Below, piece by piece: positions 24,715 to 33,921 of a DNA stretch of 64,000 nt. The notes under the pieces are model-generated. The model ran no database searches. It was given only the letters and a program-made list of their open reading frames with translations, and was not told the DNA's origin. Within the stretch, counting starts at the first letter, position 1. Each line of letters starts with the position of its first letter. Source of the DNA: Leeuwenhoekiella parthenopeia (GTDB lineage: Bacteria; Bacteroidota; Bacteroidia; Flavobacteriales; Flavobacteriaceae); contig NZ_JAJGMW010000005.1 of assembly GCF_020782115.1 (NCBI RefSeq), positions 1 to 64,000 of the forward strand, given 5' to 3'. A program made the translations under genes and the position numbers.

Positions 24715-26181
24715 TTAGTGTTCTTCTACACGCGGAAAAGTCACCTTAAATACGGTGCCGCGATCTGCCTTAGAAGTAAAAGTAATGGTTCCGTTATAGG
24801 TTTCCACAATATTTTTAACCATTGCCAGGCCAAGACCCATTCCGCTGGATTTGGTAGTGAATTTGGGTTCAAAGACCTTGATCGCATTTTCTTCTGAAAT
24901 GCCGTGTCCGTTATCGCAAACCAAAATACACACTTCGTCGGGTTCGCTCTTGATCTCTACGCGAATGCGGGGATCTTCGGTATCTTCAGTCGCCTGGATG
25001 GCGTTTTTCACCAGGTTAGTCACCACGCGGATCAGTTGGGTGCGGTCTAACTTTGCCGTGATTTCTTCGGCATCGCTCGCAAACGTAAGGTAGGGCTCGG
25101 TAAAAATATCAAGCGCCAGTTTGGTCACAAAAACCACATTTAGGGTTTCGTTTTGCTGCGCCGGCATTTTGGCAAAATTGGAAAAAGCCTCTGCAATAGA
25201 GCTCATCGTATCTATCTGCTGAATAATTGTGTGGCTGTATTCATCAAGTTTCTTGCGAATGTCGGGGTCCTGCGGGTCAAAGCGCATTTGAAAACTCTGT
25301 ACGGTAAGCCGCATAGGCGTCAACGGATTTTTAATTTCGTGCGCCACCTGCTTGGCCATCTCCCGCCAGGCGGCTTCCCGCTCGCTTTGCGCCAGCTTGG
25401 CGGCACTGTTCTCAAGCTCGTCTATCATCCCATTATATGACTTGACCAGGTTGCTGATCTCTTCGCTGGCATCTTCAATCTCAATACGCTGGTTGCGTTT
25501 ATCAAGCCGGGTTTCAATCATTTTATCACTAATTGTCTTAAGACTACGCGTAATGTAGCGCGACAGAAAATAAGACAAAGCCGTCGCAATGAGCAGCATA
25601 AACAAATAGCCTTCCGCCAGGCGGCGTAAAAATTCTTCCAGCTCGCGGGTGATGAAATCATCATCCTGAATGTAGGGAAGATTCATAATCGCCAACGGCT
25701 TAAACTGGTTGTCGTTGATGTAGGTGTAGGAAGACTGGTATTTGACCCCATCAATTTCGGAGGGCACCACCCAGCGCTTGGTAGGTGTATTTGCGAGACC
25801 GTCGAGAATTCCCGGGTTCAGGCGGGTTTCGAGCGTATCTTCGGTAAAGGATTCTTTAGACTTGACCAAAAGGTTACCGTCTAAATCGTAGATATTTATA
25901 GGCAACTCATGAACGTCTGCGATGCGGTAGATGTCTGAGTTGAACTTTAAAATCAGGGGAATGTTTTCAGACTTTACCTCATAAGTGGTCTGGTCGAGGA
26001 CGTAATCAATCTCAGCCCGTATCTGATCTTCTTTGCGCAGCAAGCGGTCGCGGTGGTAATCTTTGGCCTCCTCCCTATACTGCAACACACTGATAATCCC
26101 TATCAGGATAGAGGCTCCCAAAATGAGAAAAACCATCCCAAAAAAGATGCGCAGGCGAAGAGAAAGCTTGTGAAATTTCAT
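24715..26181 (-). CDS. Membrane sensor histidine kinase (NtrY-like), orphan
   Basis: About 488 residues from the ATG at 26181; an ATG six codons upstream is also possible. Transmembrane helix 1 is at about 10-35 (FFGMVFLILGASILIGIISVL), then a periplasmic sensor region to about 185, transmembrane helix 2 (GYLFMLLIATALSYFLS), HAMP, a HisKA phosphoacceptor motif (VAHEIKNPLTPMRL, near residue 280) and a HATPase_c domain with N, G1 (DNGHGI), F (VFEPKFTTK) and G2 (GMGLGLAMV) boxes. HEIKNPLTP is typical of NtrY-like kinases. No response regulator gene adjoins, so its partner is elsewhere. Confidence 0.93.
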   Translation of the reverse strand: MKFHKLSLRLRIFFGMVFLILGASILIGIISVLQYREEAKDYHRDRLLRKEDQIRAEIDYVLDQTTYEVKSENIPLILKFNSDIYRIADVHELPINIYDLDGNLLVKSKESFTEDTLETRLNPGILDGLANTPTKRWVVPSEIDGVKYQSSYTYINDNQFKPLAIMNLPYIQDDDFITRELEEFLRRLAEGYLFMLLIATALSYFLSRYITRSLKTISDKMIETRLDKRNQRIEIEDASEEISNLVKSYNGMIDELENSAAKLAQSEREAAWREMAKQVAHEIKNPLTPMRLTVQSFQMRFDPQDPDIRKKLDEYSHTIIQQIDTMSSIAEAFSNFAKMPAQQNETLNVVFVTKLALDIFTEPYLTFASDAEEITAKLDRTQLIRVVTNLVKNAIQATEDTEDPRIRVEIKSEPDEVCILVCDNGHGISEENAIKVFEPKFTTKSSGMGLGLAMVKNIVETYNGTITFTSKADRGTVFKVTFPRVEEH

Positions 26182-26210
26182 GACTTTAAAGCTAATCAAA
26201 AACCAGACCG

Positions 26211-26762
26211 TTACGCATTCGGATTTTTATCGCGAATGCTTTTATAGAGTTTTATGCCCAACATCAGGAGGATAGCAAGCACGATTAAACCGGCCAGTCC
26301 CCAGATCCAGTTGGTCGCGCTTTTGGTAATAACCAGAAAAATGACTGCGAAAAGAATTAAGGTAGGACCTTCATTCCAGATACGCATAAACTGCGTGGTG
26401 TATTTAAAATTACCGGCCTGCAATTGCTTGTAAATCTGATGATTTTTAAAGTGATAGGCATAGAGCAACACCACAAACCCCAGCTTGATCTGCATCCAGG
26501 GCGCCTGAAGCCAACCCGGCTGAATGTGCAGCATGATAAACGCAAATACACTCGCCAGAATCATGGAAGGCCAGGTGATGATCTTCCACAAGCGTTTGGT
26601 CATCAAAGCCAGCTGATTGCCCAGAATACTGCGATCGGGCTCCGGTTTTTCGGAAGCTTCAATCTGGTACATAAAGAGGCGCGGCACATAAAAAAGGCCC
26701 GCAAACCAGGTCACGACAAAAATGAGGTGCAGGGATTTAAAATAGAGGTAATAGGCTTCCAT
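26211..26762 (-). CDS. hemJ: Protoporphyrinogen IX oxidase HemJ (CopD-like)
   Basis: A 183-residue membrane protein with about five transmembrane helices and the HemJ pattern SLHLIFVVTWFAGLFYVPRLFMY (His12, Trp and Arg). Further matches are TKRLWKIITWPSM, the WMQIKLGFVVLLYAYH helix with a conserved Lys/His, and FMRIWNEGPTLILFAVIFLVI. HemJ is the heme-binding, quinone-linked enzyme that converts protoporphyrinogen IX to protoporphyrin IX, the step before ferrochelatase. The start is set at 26762 (MEAYYLYFKSLH); an upstream in-frame ATG adds a hydrophilic stretch not seen in the family. It sits 29 bases upstream of the histidine kinase gene. Confidence 0.9.
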   Translation of the reverse strand: MEAYYLYFKSLHLIFVVTWFAGLFYVPRLFMYQIEASEKPEPDRSILGNQLALMTKRLWKIITWPSMILASVFAFIMLHIQPGWLQAPWMQIKLGFVVLLYAYHFKNHQIYKQLQAGNFKYTTQFMRIWNEGPTLILFAVIFLVITKSATNWIWGLAGLIVLAILLMLGIKLYKSIRDKNPNA

Positions 26763-26843
26763 AAAATTTGGCTTCTCGTGTTTTAACCCATTAGATTGCT
26801 GTGTAGTTTTAAATGGTAAACAAACTAACACCGGCTAGATTTC

Positions 26844-28274
26844 TTAACTGTTTTTCTTTCGGTCTAAACTATTTTTTCCCACCGTAAAAGCATAGGCTGC
26901 AGCGGGCAGAAATTGAATAGTCAGGCCATTGTGTTCTTTTTCTCCTTCCTTATCTATTGTCGTAACAATTGGATAATTTAAATCACTTTCAGTACAAAAC
27001 TTATATAAACTCTTGAGTTCCCCCGGCTTATCAAAATATCTGTTTGACCACTTGATTTCTAAAGCCCACAAGGGTTTTAAGGTTGAATCGCTAATCCCTA
27101 TCATATCTACCTCTCCATTGGACCATCTTGCATACCAGGGGGTAAACCACTCCCGATGCATCCATTGAGCAAATATCGCTGTTTCAACCATATTGCCAAT
27201 CATTTCGTCTGTACTTGTGATGGGCGAAAACAACGCACTTCGTAAAGAGGGGTTTGTAAGGTAAATTTTGAAAAAGTTATCTCTTTTAAAACGCTTACCA
27301 CTTTGATCAATGCGTTTTACCTGTTTTATCAGATAAGCAGCTTCCAAATATTCCAAGTACTTCTTTAAGGTGTTTTTAGGTACTTGTGATTGCTTGCTTA
27401 AGGTTTCAAGAGAAAATTCACCACCACTGTTATATGCGATGGTGGTAAACAATGAATTCAACTCTCTGGTGTCACTAATACCGTACAAACTGGGTAAATC
27501 TCGCAATAATACCTTATCTACAATATCTTGTCTAATGTATCTTCCCGGATTTGCCTGAATCTTTTCCGAAAAAATAACCTCGGGATAACCCCCAAAATTT
27601 ATATAGTCGAGAAAATGTTTGTTTAACTCTACCAGATGTGAGGAAGTATAAAATGCTGTATTTTGCTCTTTCCACTTCAAAGTCGTAGTAGTTATGATTC
27701 TGTCTAATCCTTTAAGCGAAATGTATTCATTAAAGGTTAAGGGTGGAAGTAAAAAGTCTGTAAATCGTCCTGCACCACTTTCGTTACTGGCAAATTTAAG
27801 GGCGGCAGCCGCAGATCCTGAAACAATAAATTTATCCTTGCGATAACTATCTACTAAAGACTTTAAATGAACTTCCCAATCCCGACAATATTGGATTTCA
27901 TCATAGATTATATGCCAATCCTCTTTATCTTTTAAACCTGTAGCTTCTTTTGCATAGCTAAACAGTTGCTCCAGGGGCATGTTGTTATAAATAGGGTTTT
28001 CAATAGTGATAAAAATGATTTTTTTAGGATTTACGCCGTTTTGAATTAAATCCTCAACCATATGAAACAACATAACTGTTTTACCCACCCGTCTGGGCCC
28101 CATTAAAACAACAGCGCGTCGTATCTCTCTCTCGTAAACAAGAGGTTTAAAAAGATCGAAATATAACCTGCGGGGCATTTCATTATAATCTGCTTCGATA
28201 CGACCATCAACCCACCAGGGATTCTCAAACCTAATTCGGTCTAAAACCTGCTCTTTAGATATCTCCTTTATCAT
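26844..28274 (-). CDS. AAA ATPase with DUF4143 domain
   Basis: 476 residues. The N-terminal AAA_14 ATPase has Walker A GPRRVGKT (59-66) and Walker B WHIIYDEIQY (about 138-147), then a sensor segment FIVSGSAAAALK. A winged-helix region at about 285-320 (ETLSKQSQVPKNTLKKYLEYLEAAYLI) precedes the DUF4143 domain, which keeps a PD-(D/E)XK-like core (NGEVDMIGI...PLWALEIKW). This large family is common in bacteria and archaea; its biological role is unproven. Stand-alone gene of accessory character with no mobile-element neighbours. Confidence 0.9.
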   Translation of the reverse strand: MIKEISKEQVLDRIRFENPWWVDGRIEADYNEMPRRLYFDLFKPLVYEREIRRAVVLMGPRRVGKTVMLFHMVEDLIQNGVNPKKIIFITIENPIYNNMPLEQLFSYAKEATGLKDKEDWHIIYDEIQYCRDWEVHLKSLVDSYRKDKFIVSGSAAAALKFASNESGAGRFTDFLLPPLTFNEYISLKGLDRIITTTTLKWKEQNTAFYTSSHLVELNKHFLDYINFGGYPEVIFSEKIQANPGRYIRQDIVDKVLLRDLPSLYGISDTRELNSLFTTIAYNSGGEFSLETLSKQSQVPKNTLKKYLEYLEAAYLIKQVKRIDQSGKRFKRDNFFKIYLTNPSLRSALFSPITSTDEMIGNMVETAIFAQWMHREWFTPWYARWSNGEVDMIGISDSTLKPLWALEIKWSNRYFDKPGELKSLYKFCTESDLNYPIVTTIDKEGEKEHNGLTIQFLPAAAYAFTVGKNSLDRKKNS

Positions 28275-28453
28275 AAAATGATCTTATTTACAATCAAAAA
28301 TACAAATTAAGATCAAATGATTGACTTTAAAACTATATTAAATACTGATTAAGGTTTTTTAAGATTAAAAACAGGCTTATTTTCGACCACCTTCGTATTG
28401 TGTAGTGATTCTTTAAGCTAAAAACATCCTCAGCGCGGGTAAAAACCGACCCT

Positions 28454-28495
28454 CAATTTCCTCGAAATTGTGTCCCCTCCTTTTTCAAGGAGGGG
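28454..28495. repeat. Two adjacent inverted repeats
   Basis: CAATTTC-CTC-GAAATTG (28454-28470) and CCCCTCCTT-TTTC-AAGGAGGGG (28474-28495), both perfect, lie downstream of the VPS10/BNR gene. The second belongs to the same GC-rich palindrome style as the elements at 8.5, 35.6 and 39.9 kb. Confidence 0.8.
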
Positions 28496-28508
28496 AGCCT
28501 CAAAAGGA

Positions 28509-31500
28509 CTAATCCTTTTGAATAAAAAGGTAATTGAGATTAATTTCGTTAAAAGCCTTATTAAACGCAGCAACCTCATCGCTTACGAGTTGGTCAAATT
28601 TAGTCAGCTCGTCATTCACATGTTTGGTCAGTTCGTTTTTGACCGCAATATCCTGATCGGTGGGTGCAAAATTGCCCATACCCACCAGCGAATTTAAATG
28701 AGCCAGCTTGTTGGTCAAACGGATTGGAAAGTTTAACGGATCCTGACCGCTTCGGTTTTTGGTTTGATACAGGGCTTTTTCGATTTCTTCTAAATTCTCC
28801 CGAAGCGTTTTAGACTTTTCGCGCAGTTCTTTGGTCGCAGGGTTGTCTTTGTATTGCTTCTCAAAAGCACTGAGCTGGCCGGTTATATTGCGTATTTTCT
28901 TGATGCTCTTGTGCGCACGGTCAACGGTTTTGTTCACGTCGTTTATAAAATCGAATTGTGCCTGCATATCAGCCTGAGACGCTTCCGAGCGCGGGTCGGC
29001 CACAACAGTGTAGGGTTGTGTGTAGTCCGTTCCGTTTACATTCAGTTTTACGGTGTAGGTGCCGGGTATCTGCTTAGGTCCTTCGGTACTGGCCCACCAT
29101 AAAATCATTCCGGGAAGGCGCTCTGCTCCTTCATAAGTCATATCCCAGTTAAACTGGTTTCCTCCTGCTTTCACCTCCAGCTTGTCTTTATCTCCTCTAG
29201 TGCTGTACGACTTGATCGTATCGTTTTTCGCATCAAAATAAGTCAGCGCAACACTGTCTTTTTTCGCATCGTATTCCGGTAAATAGAAATAGGTCATCAC
29301 GCCGGAAGGATGATTGGTTCCCGCTGAATTGGACTTGCGACCGCCGCCATCCATCCTGTAGGTATCTTTCGGCTTAAATAATTTGACCGCGCCGGTTTTG
29401 GTATTTCCATCCAGCTGATGCAGTACGCTCAGATCGTCAATGATGTATAAGCTGCGTCCCTGTGTGGCAACGATCAGGTTGTTGTTTTTAAGCGCCAAAT
29501 CGGTAACCGGAACGATAGGCAGATTGAGCTGAAAAGGCTTCCAATTAGCTCCCGCATCAAACGAGATGTACATCCCGGTTTCGGTACCGGCGTACAACAG
29601 ACCTTCCTGCTCGGGATCTTCACGTACCACGCGAGTAAAATGCTCGGGCGCGATGCCGTTTGTGATTTTTTTCCAGCTTTTACCGTAATCGGTAGTCTTG
29701 TATAAATAGGGCGCGAAGTCACCCGATTTGTATTTGGTGCCCGCAATGTAGCAGGTACCTTCGTCAAAATACGAAGGCTCGATGCTGTTGACCATCATCC
29801 ACTCGGGCATTCCTTTAGGCGTAACATTTTCCCAGTTTTCGCCTCCGTCGCGGGTTACGTAGACGAGTCCGTCGTCACTACCGGTCCATAACAGTCCTTC
29901 TTTCAACGGACTTTCATTAGCTGCGAAAATGGTACAGTAATATTCTACGGAAGTGTTGTCCTGTGTAATAGGTCCGCCCGAAGATTTTTGCTTCGACTTA
30001 TCGTCTGTAGTCAAATCGGGACTGACTACTTCCCAGCTTTGGCCTTCATTGGTAGTCTTATGCACGTGATTGCTGAAAGTATAAAGCACATCAGGGTTAT
30101 GGCGCGAGAACATAATGGGGAAATTCCACTGAAAGCGGTATTTCATATCCTCGGCGCCGTGACCCATGGGATTGTCTGGCCATACCGAAACGGAGCGTAC
30201 GCTGTTATTCTCGTGATTGACACGGGTTAAGAAGCCGTCGTAGCTACCTCCATACACAATATCGGGATTCTCAGGATCTACCGCAATGTGGGCGCTCTCG
30301 CCACCAGCGGTGCTTTCCCAGTCTTCTTCGGTGATGCTATACCCATCTGTACGGTGCGGGATGCGAACGGTAGAGTTATCCTGCTGTGCCGCATAAATAC
30401 GATACGGAAATTGGTTGTCTGTAGTCACCCGGTAAAACTGCGCGGTGGGCTGGTTGTGGTACGTGCTCCAGGTCTCGCCACCATCGTAGGTTACCTGCGC
30501 GCCACCGTCGTCACCCATTATCATACGCATAGGATCTTCCGGCGCGATCCACAAATCGTGATGGTCGCCGTGAGGAGCGTTGTTGGGTTCAAAGGTTTTA
30601 CCACCGTCGGTACTCTTGTGATAGCTTACATTAAGCACGTAAACCACATCTTCGTCTTCGGTATCTGCGTAAACTTTGGTGTAGTACCAGGCACGTTGAC
30701 GTAAGTTTCGGTCGTCGTTGATGAGTTTCCAGGTGGCACCGGCATCTTCGCTTCGGTACAGGCCGCCTTTGTCTTTATTTTCAACCATTGCAAAAACACG
30801 CTCTGAATTTACGGGCGAAACGGCTACGCCGATGATTCCTAAGGTATCCTGAGGGAAGCCTTCATTTTTTGAAATCTCTTTCCATGTGGTGCCGCTGTCG
30901 GTACTTTTCCACAAGGCTGAACCCGCACCTCCGCTTATAAAGCTATACGGAGTTCTTCGGCTGTGCCAGGTAGAAGCATACAAAACCCGTGAATTATTAG
31001 GGTCAAACGTAAGGTCAACCGCACCGGCATCTTCGGTAGCAAACAGTACTTTATTCCAGCTTTTACCGCCGTCTGTAGATTTGTAAACTCCGCGTTCTTG
31101 TGTGGGCTTATAGATATCTCCCAGAACTGCGGCATAAACCACATCGGGATTATCGGGATGGATTACAATTTTTGAAATGTGTCTGCTTTTGGGCAAGCCG
31201 GCCTGCTCCCAGGTTTTACCGGCGTCTGTAGTTTTCCACATTCCGTAACCGGAAGAAACATTTCCGCGCAGCGTGTTTTCGCCCCCACCCACATACATAA
31301 TGTTGTGATCGCTGGGCGCTACAGCGACAGAGCCGATGCTTCCGCCAAAATAGCCATCAGAAATATTTTCCCAGGAACGACCACCGTCTTTGGTACGCCA
31401 AACCCCGCCGCCGGTAGCGCCAAAATAAAACAGATTGGGCTTGCCGGGAACGCCTGTAACTGCGGCACTTCGGCCACCGCGAAACGGACCGATAAGTCGG

Positions 31501-31604
31501 TATTCTAAAGCGGAATATAAAGACTCATCAACATCCTGAGCCTGAAACGAAAAAGTAGAAAGAAAAACCAGCGCGCAAACAACGCCGCGTAAAAACATGT
31601 GCAT
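28509..31604 (-). CDS. Secreted VPS10/BNR-repeat protein (sortilin-like propeller)
   Basis: 1031 residues with a signal peptide ending SFQAQ. At least a dozen Asp-box/BNR units (S.DGG.TW) run from about residue 40 to 680, for example RTKDGGRSWENIS, KTTDAGKTWEQAG, KSTDGGKSWNKV, RSEDAGATWKLI, VTRDGGENWENV and KTTDYGKSWKKI, forming a ten-bladed sortilin-type propeller. A C-terminal segment at about 740-1025 has a beta domain (PSGVMTYFYLPEYD...GTYTVKLNVNGTDYTQPYTVVADPR) and then a helical tail. Often annotated as glycosyl hydrolase, but no catalytic residues can be assigned. No C-terminal T9SS signal is seen. Confidence 0.85.
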   Translation of the reverse strand: MHMFLRGVVCALVFLSTFSFQAQDVDESLYSALEYRLIGPFRGGRSAAVTGVPGKPNLFYFGATGGGVWRTKDGGRSWENISDGYFGGSIGSVAVAPSDHNIMYVGGGENTLRGNVSSGYGMWKTTDAGKTWEQAGLPKSRHISKIVIHPDNPDVVYAAVLGDIYKPTQERGVYKSTDGGKSWNKVLFATEDAGAVDLTFDPNNSRVLYASTWHSRRTPYSFISGGAGSALWKSTDSGTTWKEISKNEGFPQDTLGIIGVAVSPVNSERVFAMVENKDKGGLYRSEDAGATWKLINDDRNLRQRAWYYTKVYADTEDEDVVYVLNVSYHKSTDGGKTFEPNNAPHGDHHDLWIAPEDPMRMIMGDDGGAQVTYDGGETWSTYHNQPTAQFYRVTTDNQFPYRIYAAQQDNSTVRIPHRTDGYSITEEDWESTAGGESAHIAVDPENPDIVYGGSYDGFLTRVNHENNSVRSVSVWPDNPMGHGAEDMKYRFQWNFPIMFSRHNPDVLYTFSNHVHKTTNEGQSWEVVSPDLTTDDKSKQKSSGGPITQDNTSVEYYCTIFAANESPLKEGLLWTGSDDGLVYVTRDGGENWENVTPKGMPEWMMVNSIEPSYFDEGTCYIAGTKYKSGDFAPYLYKTTDYGKSWKKITNGIAPEHFTRVVREDPEQEGLLYAGTETGMYISFDAGANWKPFQLNLPIVPVTDLALKNNNLIVATQGRSLYIIDDLSVLHQLDGNTKTGAVKLFKPKDTYRMDGGGRKSNSAGTNHPSGVMTYFYLPEYDAKKDSVALTYFDAKNDTIKSYSTRGDKDKLEVKAGGNQFNWDMTYEGAERLPGMILWWASTEGPKQIPGTYTVKLNVNGTDYTQPYTVVADPRSEASQADMQAQFDFINDVNKTVDRAHKSIKKIRNITGQLSAFEKQYKDNPATKELREKSKTLRENLEEIEKALYQTKNRSGQDPLNFPIRLTNKLAHLNSLVGMGNFAPTDQDIAVKNELTKHVNDELTKFDQLVSDEVAAFNKAFNEINLNYLFIQKD

Positions 31605-31749
31605 GATCGAAAAAACTTAGTTAGTAGCAAACTAAGATAAGCATTTCTCGGTTTAGGCTACGGTTTCCAGATTCTGACGGGTTTCACGCCAGAGGAAATA
31701 GCGGGTACAAAAGTTAAGTTGATGACTCGTATTAAGATTTGATGTAATT

Positions 31750-32304
31750 TCAATCTAACTCTTTATGATCAACCAGGGGATAAGAAACCTGATACCTCTT
31801 GCCATACAGCGAGCCGTAAATAATCTGTATATCGAGGTCCGGGATCGCTTCAACAAAATTAGTTACCGCCTGATCATCAATTATTTCAAGCAAAACCCAT
31901 TTATCCTGTTGCGGAATTACCATATCTTCAAACACATCCCGGTGATCATAATACGCAACAGAATCGGCCACCTTTCCGGTATTAGCAATACGAATAGCCA
32001 GGTCGCCCAGAGATTGAAAATCGGTGTCGCCCTTGTATTTAATTTTCACTTCTTCAATTAGCGCAGGGCCAATCCCTACATTCTCTAAGGTGATGCGATA
32101 ATGAGATCCTAATTTGCCAGTTGACCAACTGTGTAGCAGAGTCAATCTGGGCCATACGGCCGCGTGCTTTTGTTGCTCCAGGATATAAGTTTGATAAACC
32201 GTAGTGACCAGTGCGCAGACACTTATAAATATAGCGGCAATAGCAGTTACCTTTTCAGGCTTCAAATTTCTAAAAACCGAAAAAAGTTTAAATTTCCGTT
32301 TCAC
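31750..32304 (-). CDS. Membrane-anchored hypothetical protein
   Basis: 184 residues: a basic N-terminus, one transmembrane helix at about 20-42 (VTAIAAIFISVCALVTTVYQTYIL), then a beta-rich extracytoplasmic-type domain (RLTLLHSWSTGKLGSHYRITLENVGIGPALIEEVKIKY). The 'LEN.G.GPA.I..++I' stretch is seen in many small uncharacterised membrane proteins. No catalytic motif and no operon partner. Confidence 0.75.
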   Translation of the reverse strand: MKRKFKLFSVFRNLKPEKVTAIAAIFISVCALVTTVYQTYILEQQKHAAVWPRLTLLHSWSTGKLGSHYRITLENVGIGPALIEEVKIKYKGDTDFQSLGDLAIRIANTGKVADSVAYYDHRDVFEDMVIPQQDKWVLLEIIDDQAVTNFVEAIPDLDIQIIYGSLYGKRYQVSYPLVDHKELD

Positions 32305-32464
32305 GTACTGTCTCTAAGTTTTTTAATTAACCCTCATTATCTGTTTCTAAAATACTAAAAAACCAATTCCCACAGCCTGGCATTTTTAACTTGATTACTT
32401 CAGAAATCATTTCCTAAGCAGCACTGCTTAAAATGAATAGTCAAGATTAAATAAAAGCAGTGCT

Positions 32465-33808
32465 TTAATTCAAGGTCTTTCGAATTTCCCTGTTTAAAAT
32501 GAGGCCTGTTATAATTGTTGATAACGTATCTGCAATGGGAAAGGAAATCCAAACACCAATTTCTCCAAAATACCTGGGTAAAATAAGCACCAACGGAATA
32601 AAGAAAAATCCTTGTCTGGTGAGCGTTAAGAGCAATGCCGGAATCGCCTTGCCAATCGCCTGATAATACGCCGAACCTATTAATTGAATCCCAATAATGG
32701 GAACAGCAGCAAACACCCAGCGCATGGCGTTTGGCGTATCTTTTAGAACCGCTTCGTCTTGAGTAAATACCGAAACGATAGCTTCCGGAAAGGCCATAAT
32801 GACTATAAAAATCAACAAGGCAACGCCACACGCATAGGTGATGGCAAGCTTAATGCTTTCGCGAACGCGGGAATAATTATTTGCGCCGTAATTGTATCCT
32901 GCAATTGGCAGAAAACCTTGCGTTACTCCCAAAACCGGGAACAAGGCAAACATGAGCATTCGGCCAATAATGCCATAAACGGTGACCGATGCCTCGCCGC
33001 CAAGATCAAAAAGAATATTGTTCATCAACAAATAGGTCACACTCACCACCGCCTGTCTGGCCAGCGTCACGAAGCCCAGTGCAGACATTTCTTTGAGAAT
33101 GGGCAAATCGAGACCAAAATGACCGACATCTATTTTTAACTCGGAGTTGTCGCTTAAAAAATACCAGAGAATATAAAAGAAACAGCAAATGTAGGAGGCT
33201 GTGGTTGCCCAGGCGGCACCTTCCATTCCCATATCCAGCAAATTGATGAGAATGTAGTCTAAAATTAAATTCCCCACTGAAGGAATGATCATTGCGATCA
33301 TAGCAAATTTAGGCTTGCCTTCGGCCCGAATAACGTTGTTTCCCATCATCGATAAAGCCAATACGGGCACGCCGTACAAGACGATACGATAGTAGATTTT
33401 AGCCGGTTCAAAAATGTCGCCTTTTCCGCCGAAAGTCGGAATGAGATCGTTTATAAAAACCAGACCTAAAATCACCATGCTTACCGTAAGCAACAGGGTA
33501 ATCGTGATTTGATTGCCAAAGGTTTTAAGGGCTTTGCCCGAATCATTGGCACCCAAAGCCCGCGAAATAATCGAAGAACCGCCAATCCCGATTGCCATCC
33601 CCAAAGCCGCGATAAAAAAGGACACCGGAAGCACCACATTGATCGCCGCAATGGCAATACTGCCGATCCAGTTGCCCACAAAAATGGTATCAACCAGAAT
33701 ATTGAGGGACATCACCAGAATCCCGATTGACGCGGGAACCGCCTGTTTGATCAACAGGCCGGCGATGGGTTGGCTTCCTAAGGCTTCAGATTTATTGGGT
33801 TTGAGCAA
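32465..33808 (-). CDS. MATE-family efflux transporter
   Basis: 447 residues with twelve hydrophobic segments and two MatE repeats (repeat 1 from SIGILVMSLNILVDTIFVGNWIG; repeat 2 from EMSALGFVTLARQAVVSVTYLLMNNIL). Expected to export drugs or organic cations with Na+ or H+. IGIGGSSIISRALGAND and FAVFPVLGVTQGFLPIAGYNYGA-type loops mark the family (here FALFPVLGVTQGFLPIAGYN). Downstream of hemH on the same strand but separated by an inverted-repeat element that probably uncouples them. Confidence 0.92.
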   Translation of the reverse strand: MLKPNKSEALGSQPIAGLLIKQAVPASIGILVMSLNILVDTIFVGNWIGSIAIAAINVVLPVSFFIAALGMAIGIGGSSIISRALGANDSGKALKTFGNQITITLLLTVSMVILGLVFINDLIPTFGGKGDIFEPAKIYYRIVLYGVPVLALSMMGNNVIRAEGKPKFAMIAMIIPSVGNLILDYILINLLDMGMEGAAWATTASYICCFFYILWYFLSDNSELKIDVGHFGLDLPILKEMSALGFVTLARQAVVSVTYLLMNNILFDLGGEASVTVYGIIGRMLMFALFPVLGVTQGFLPIAGYNYGANNYSRVRESIKLAITYACGVALLIFIVIMAFPEAIVSVFTQDEAVLKDTPNAMRWVFAAVPIIGIQLIGSAYYQAIGKAIPALLLTLTRQGFFFIPLVLILPRYFGEIGVWISFPIADTLSTIITGLILNREIRKTLN

Positions 33809-33849
33809 TTTTATAAATGTATATGGTGAACAGCGTTTGCTACTAATTG

Positions 33850-33910
33850 GTCAGTCTGAGCTTGTCGAAGACCGTTTTAAAATTTAAACTTCGACAGGCT
33901 CAGTTTGACA
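33850..33910. repeat. Long imperfect inverted repeat between hemH and the MATE gene
   Basis: GTCAGTCTGAGCTTGTCGAAG (33850-33870) and CTTCGACAGGCTCAGTTTGAC (33889-33909) are near-complementary arms around an AT-rich loop of 18 bases. In RNA this would be a very stable hairpin, so it may end transcription from hemH. The sequence style is that of dispersed repeats. Confidence 0.85.
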
Positions 33911-33921
33911 CTAAATACCGG

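Noticed and set aside
32400-32831. 143-codon ORF overlapping the 3' end of the MATE gene
   Set aside because: Same strand, other frame; tryptophan/tyrosine/histidine-rich shadow of membrane-protein codons.
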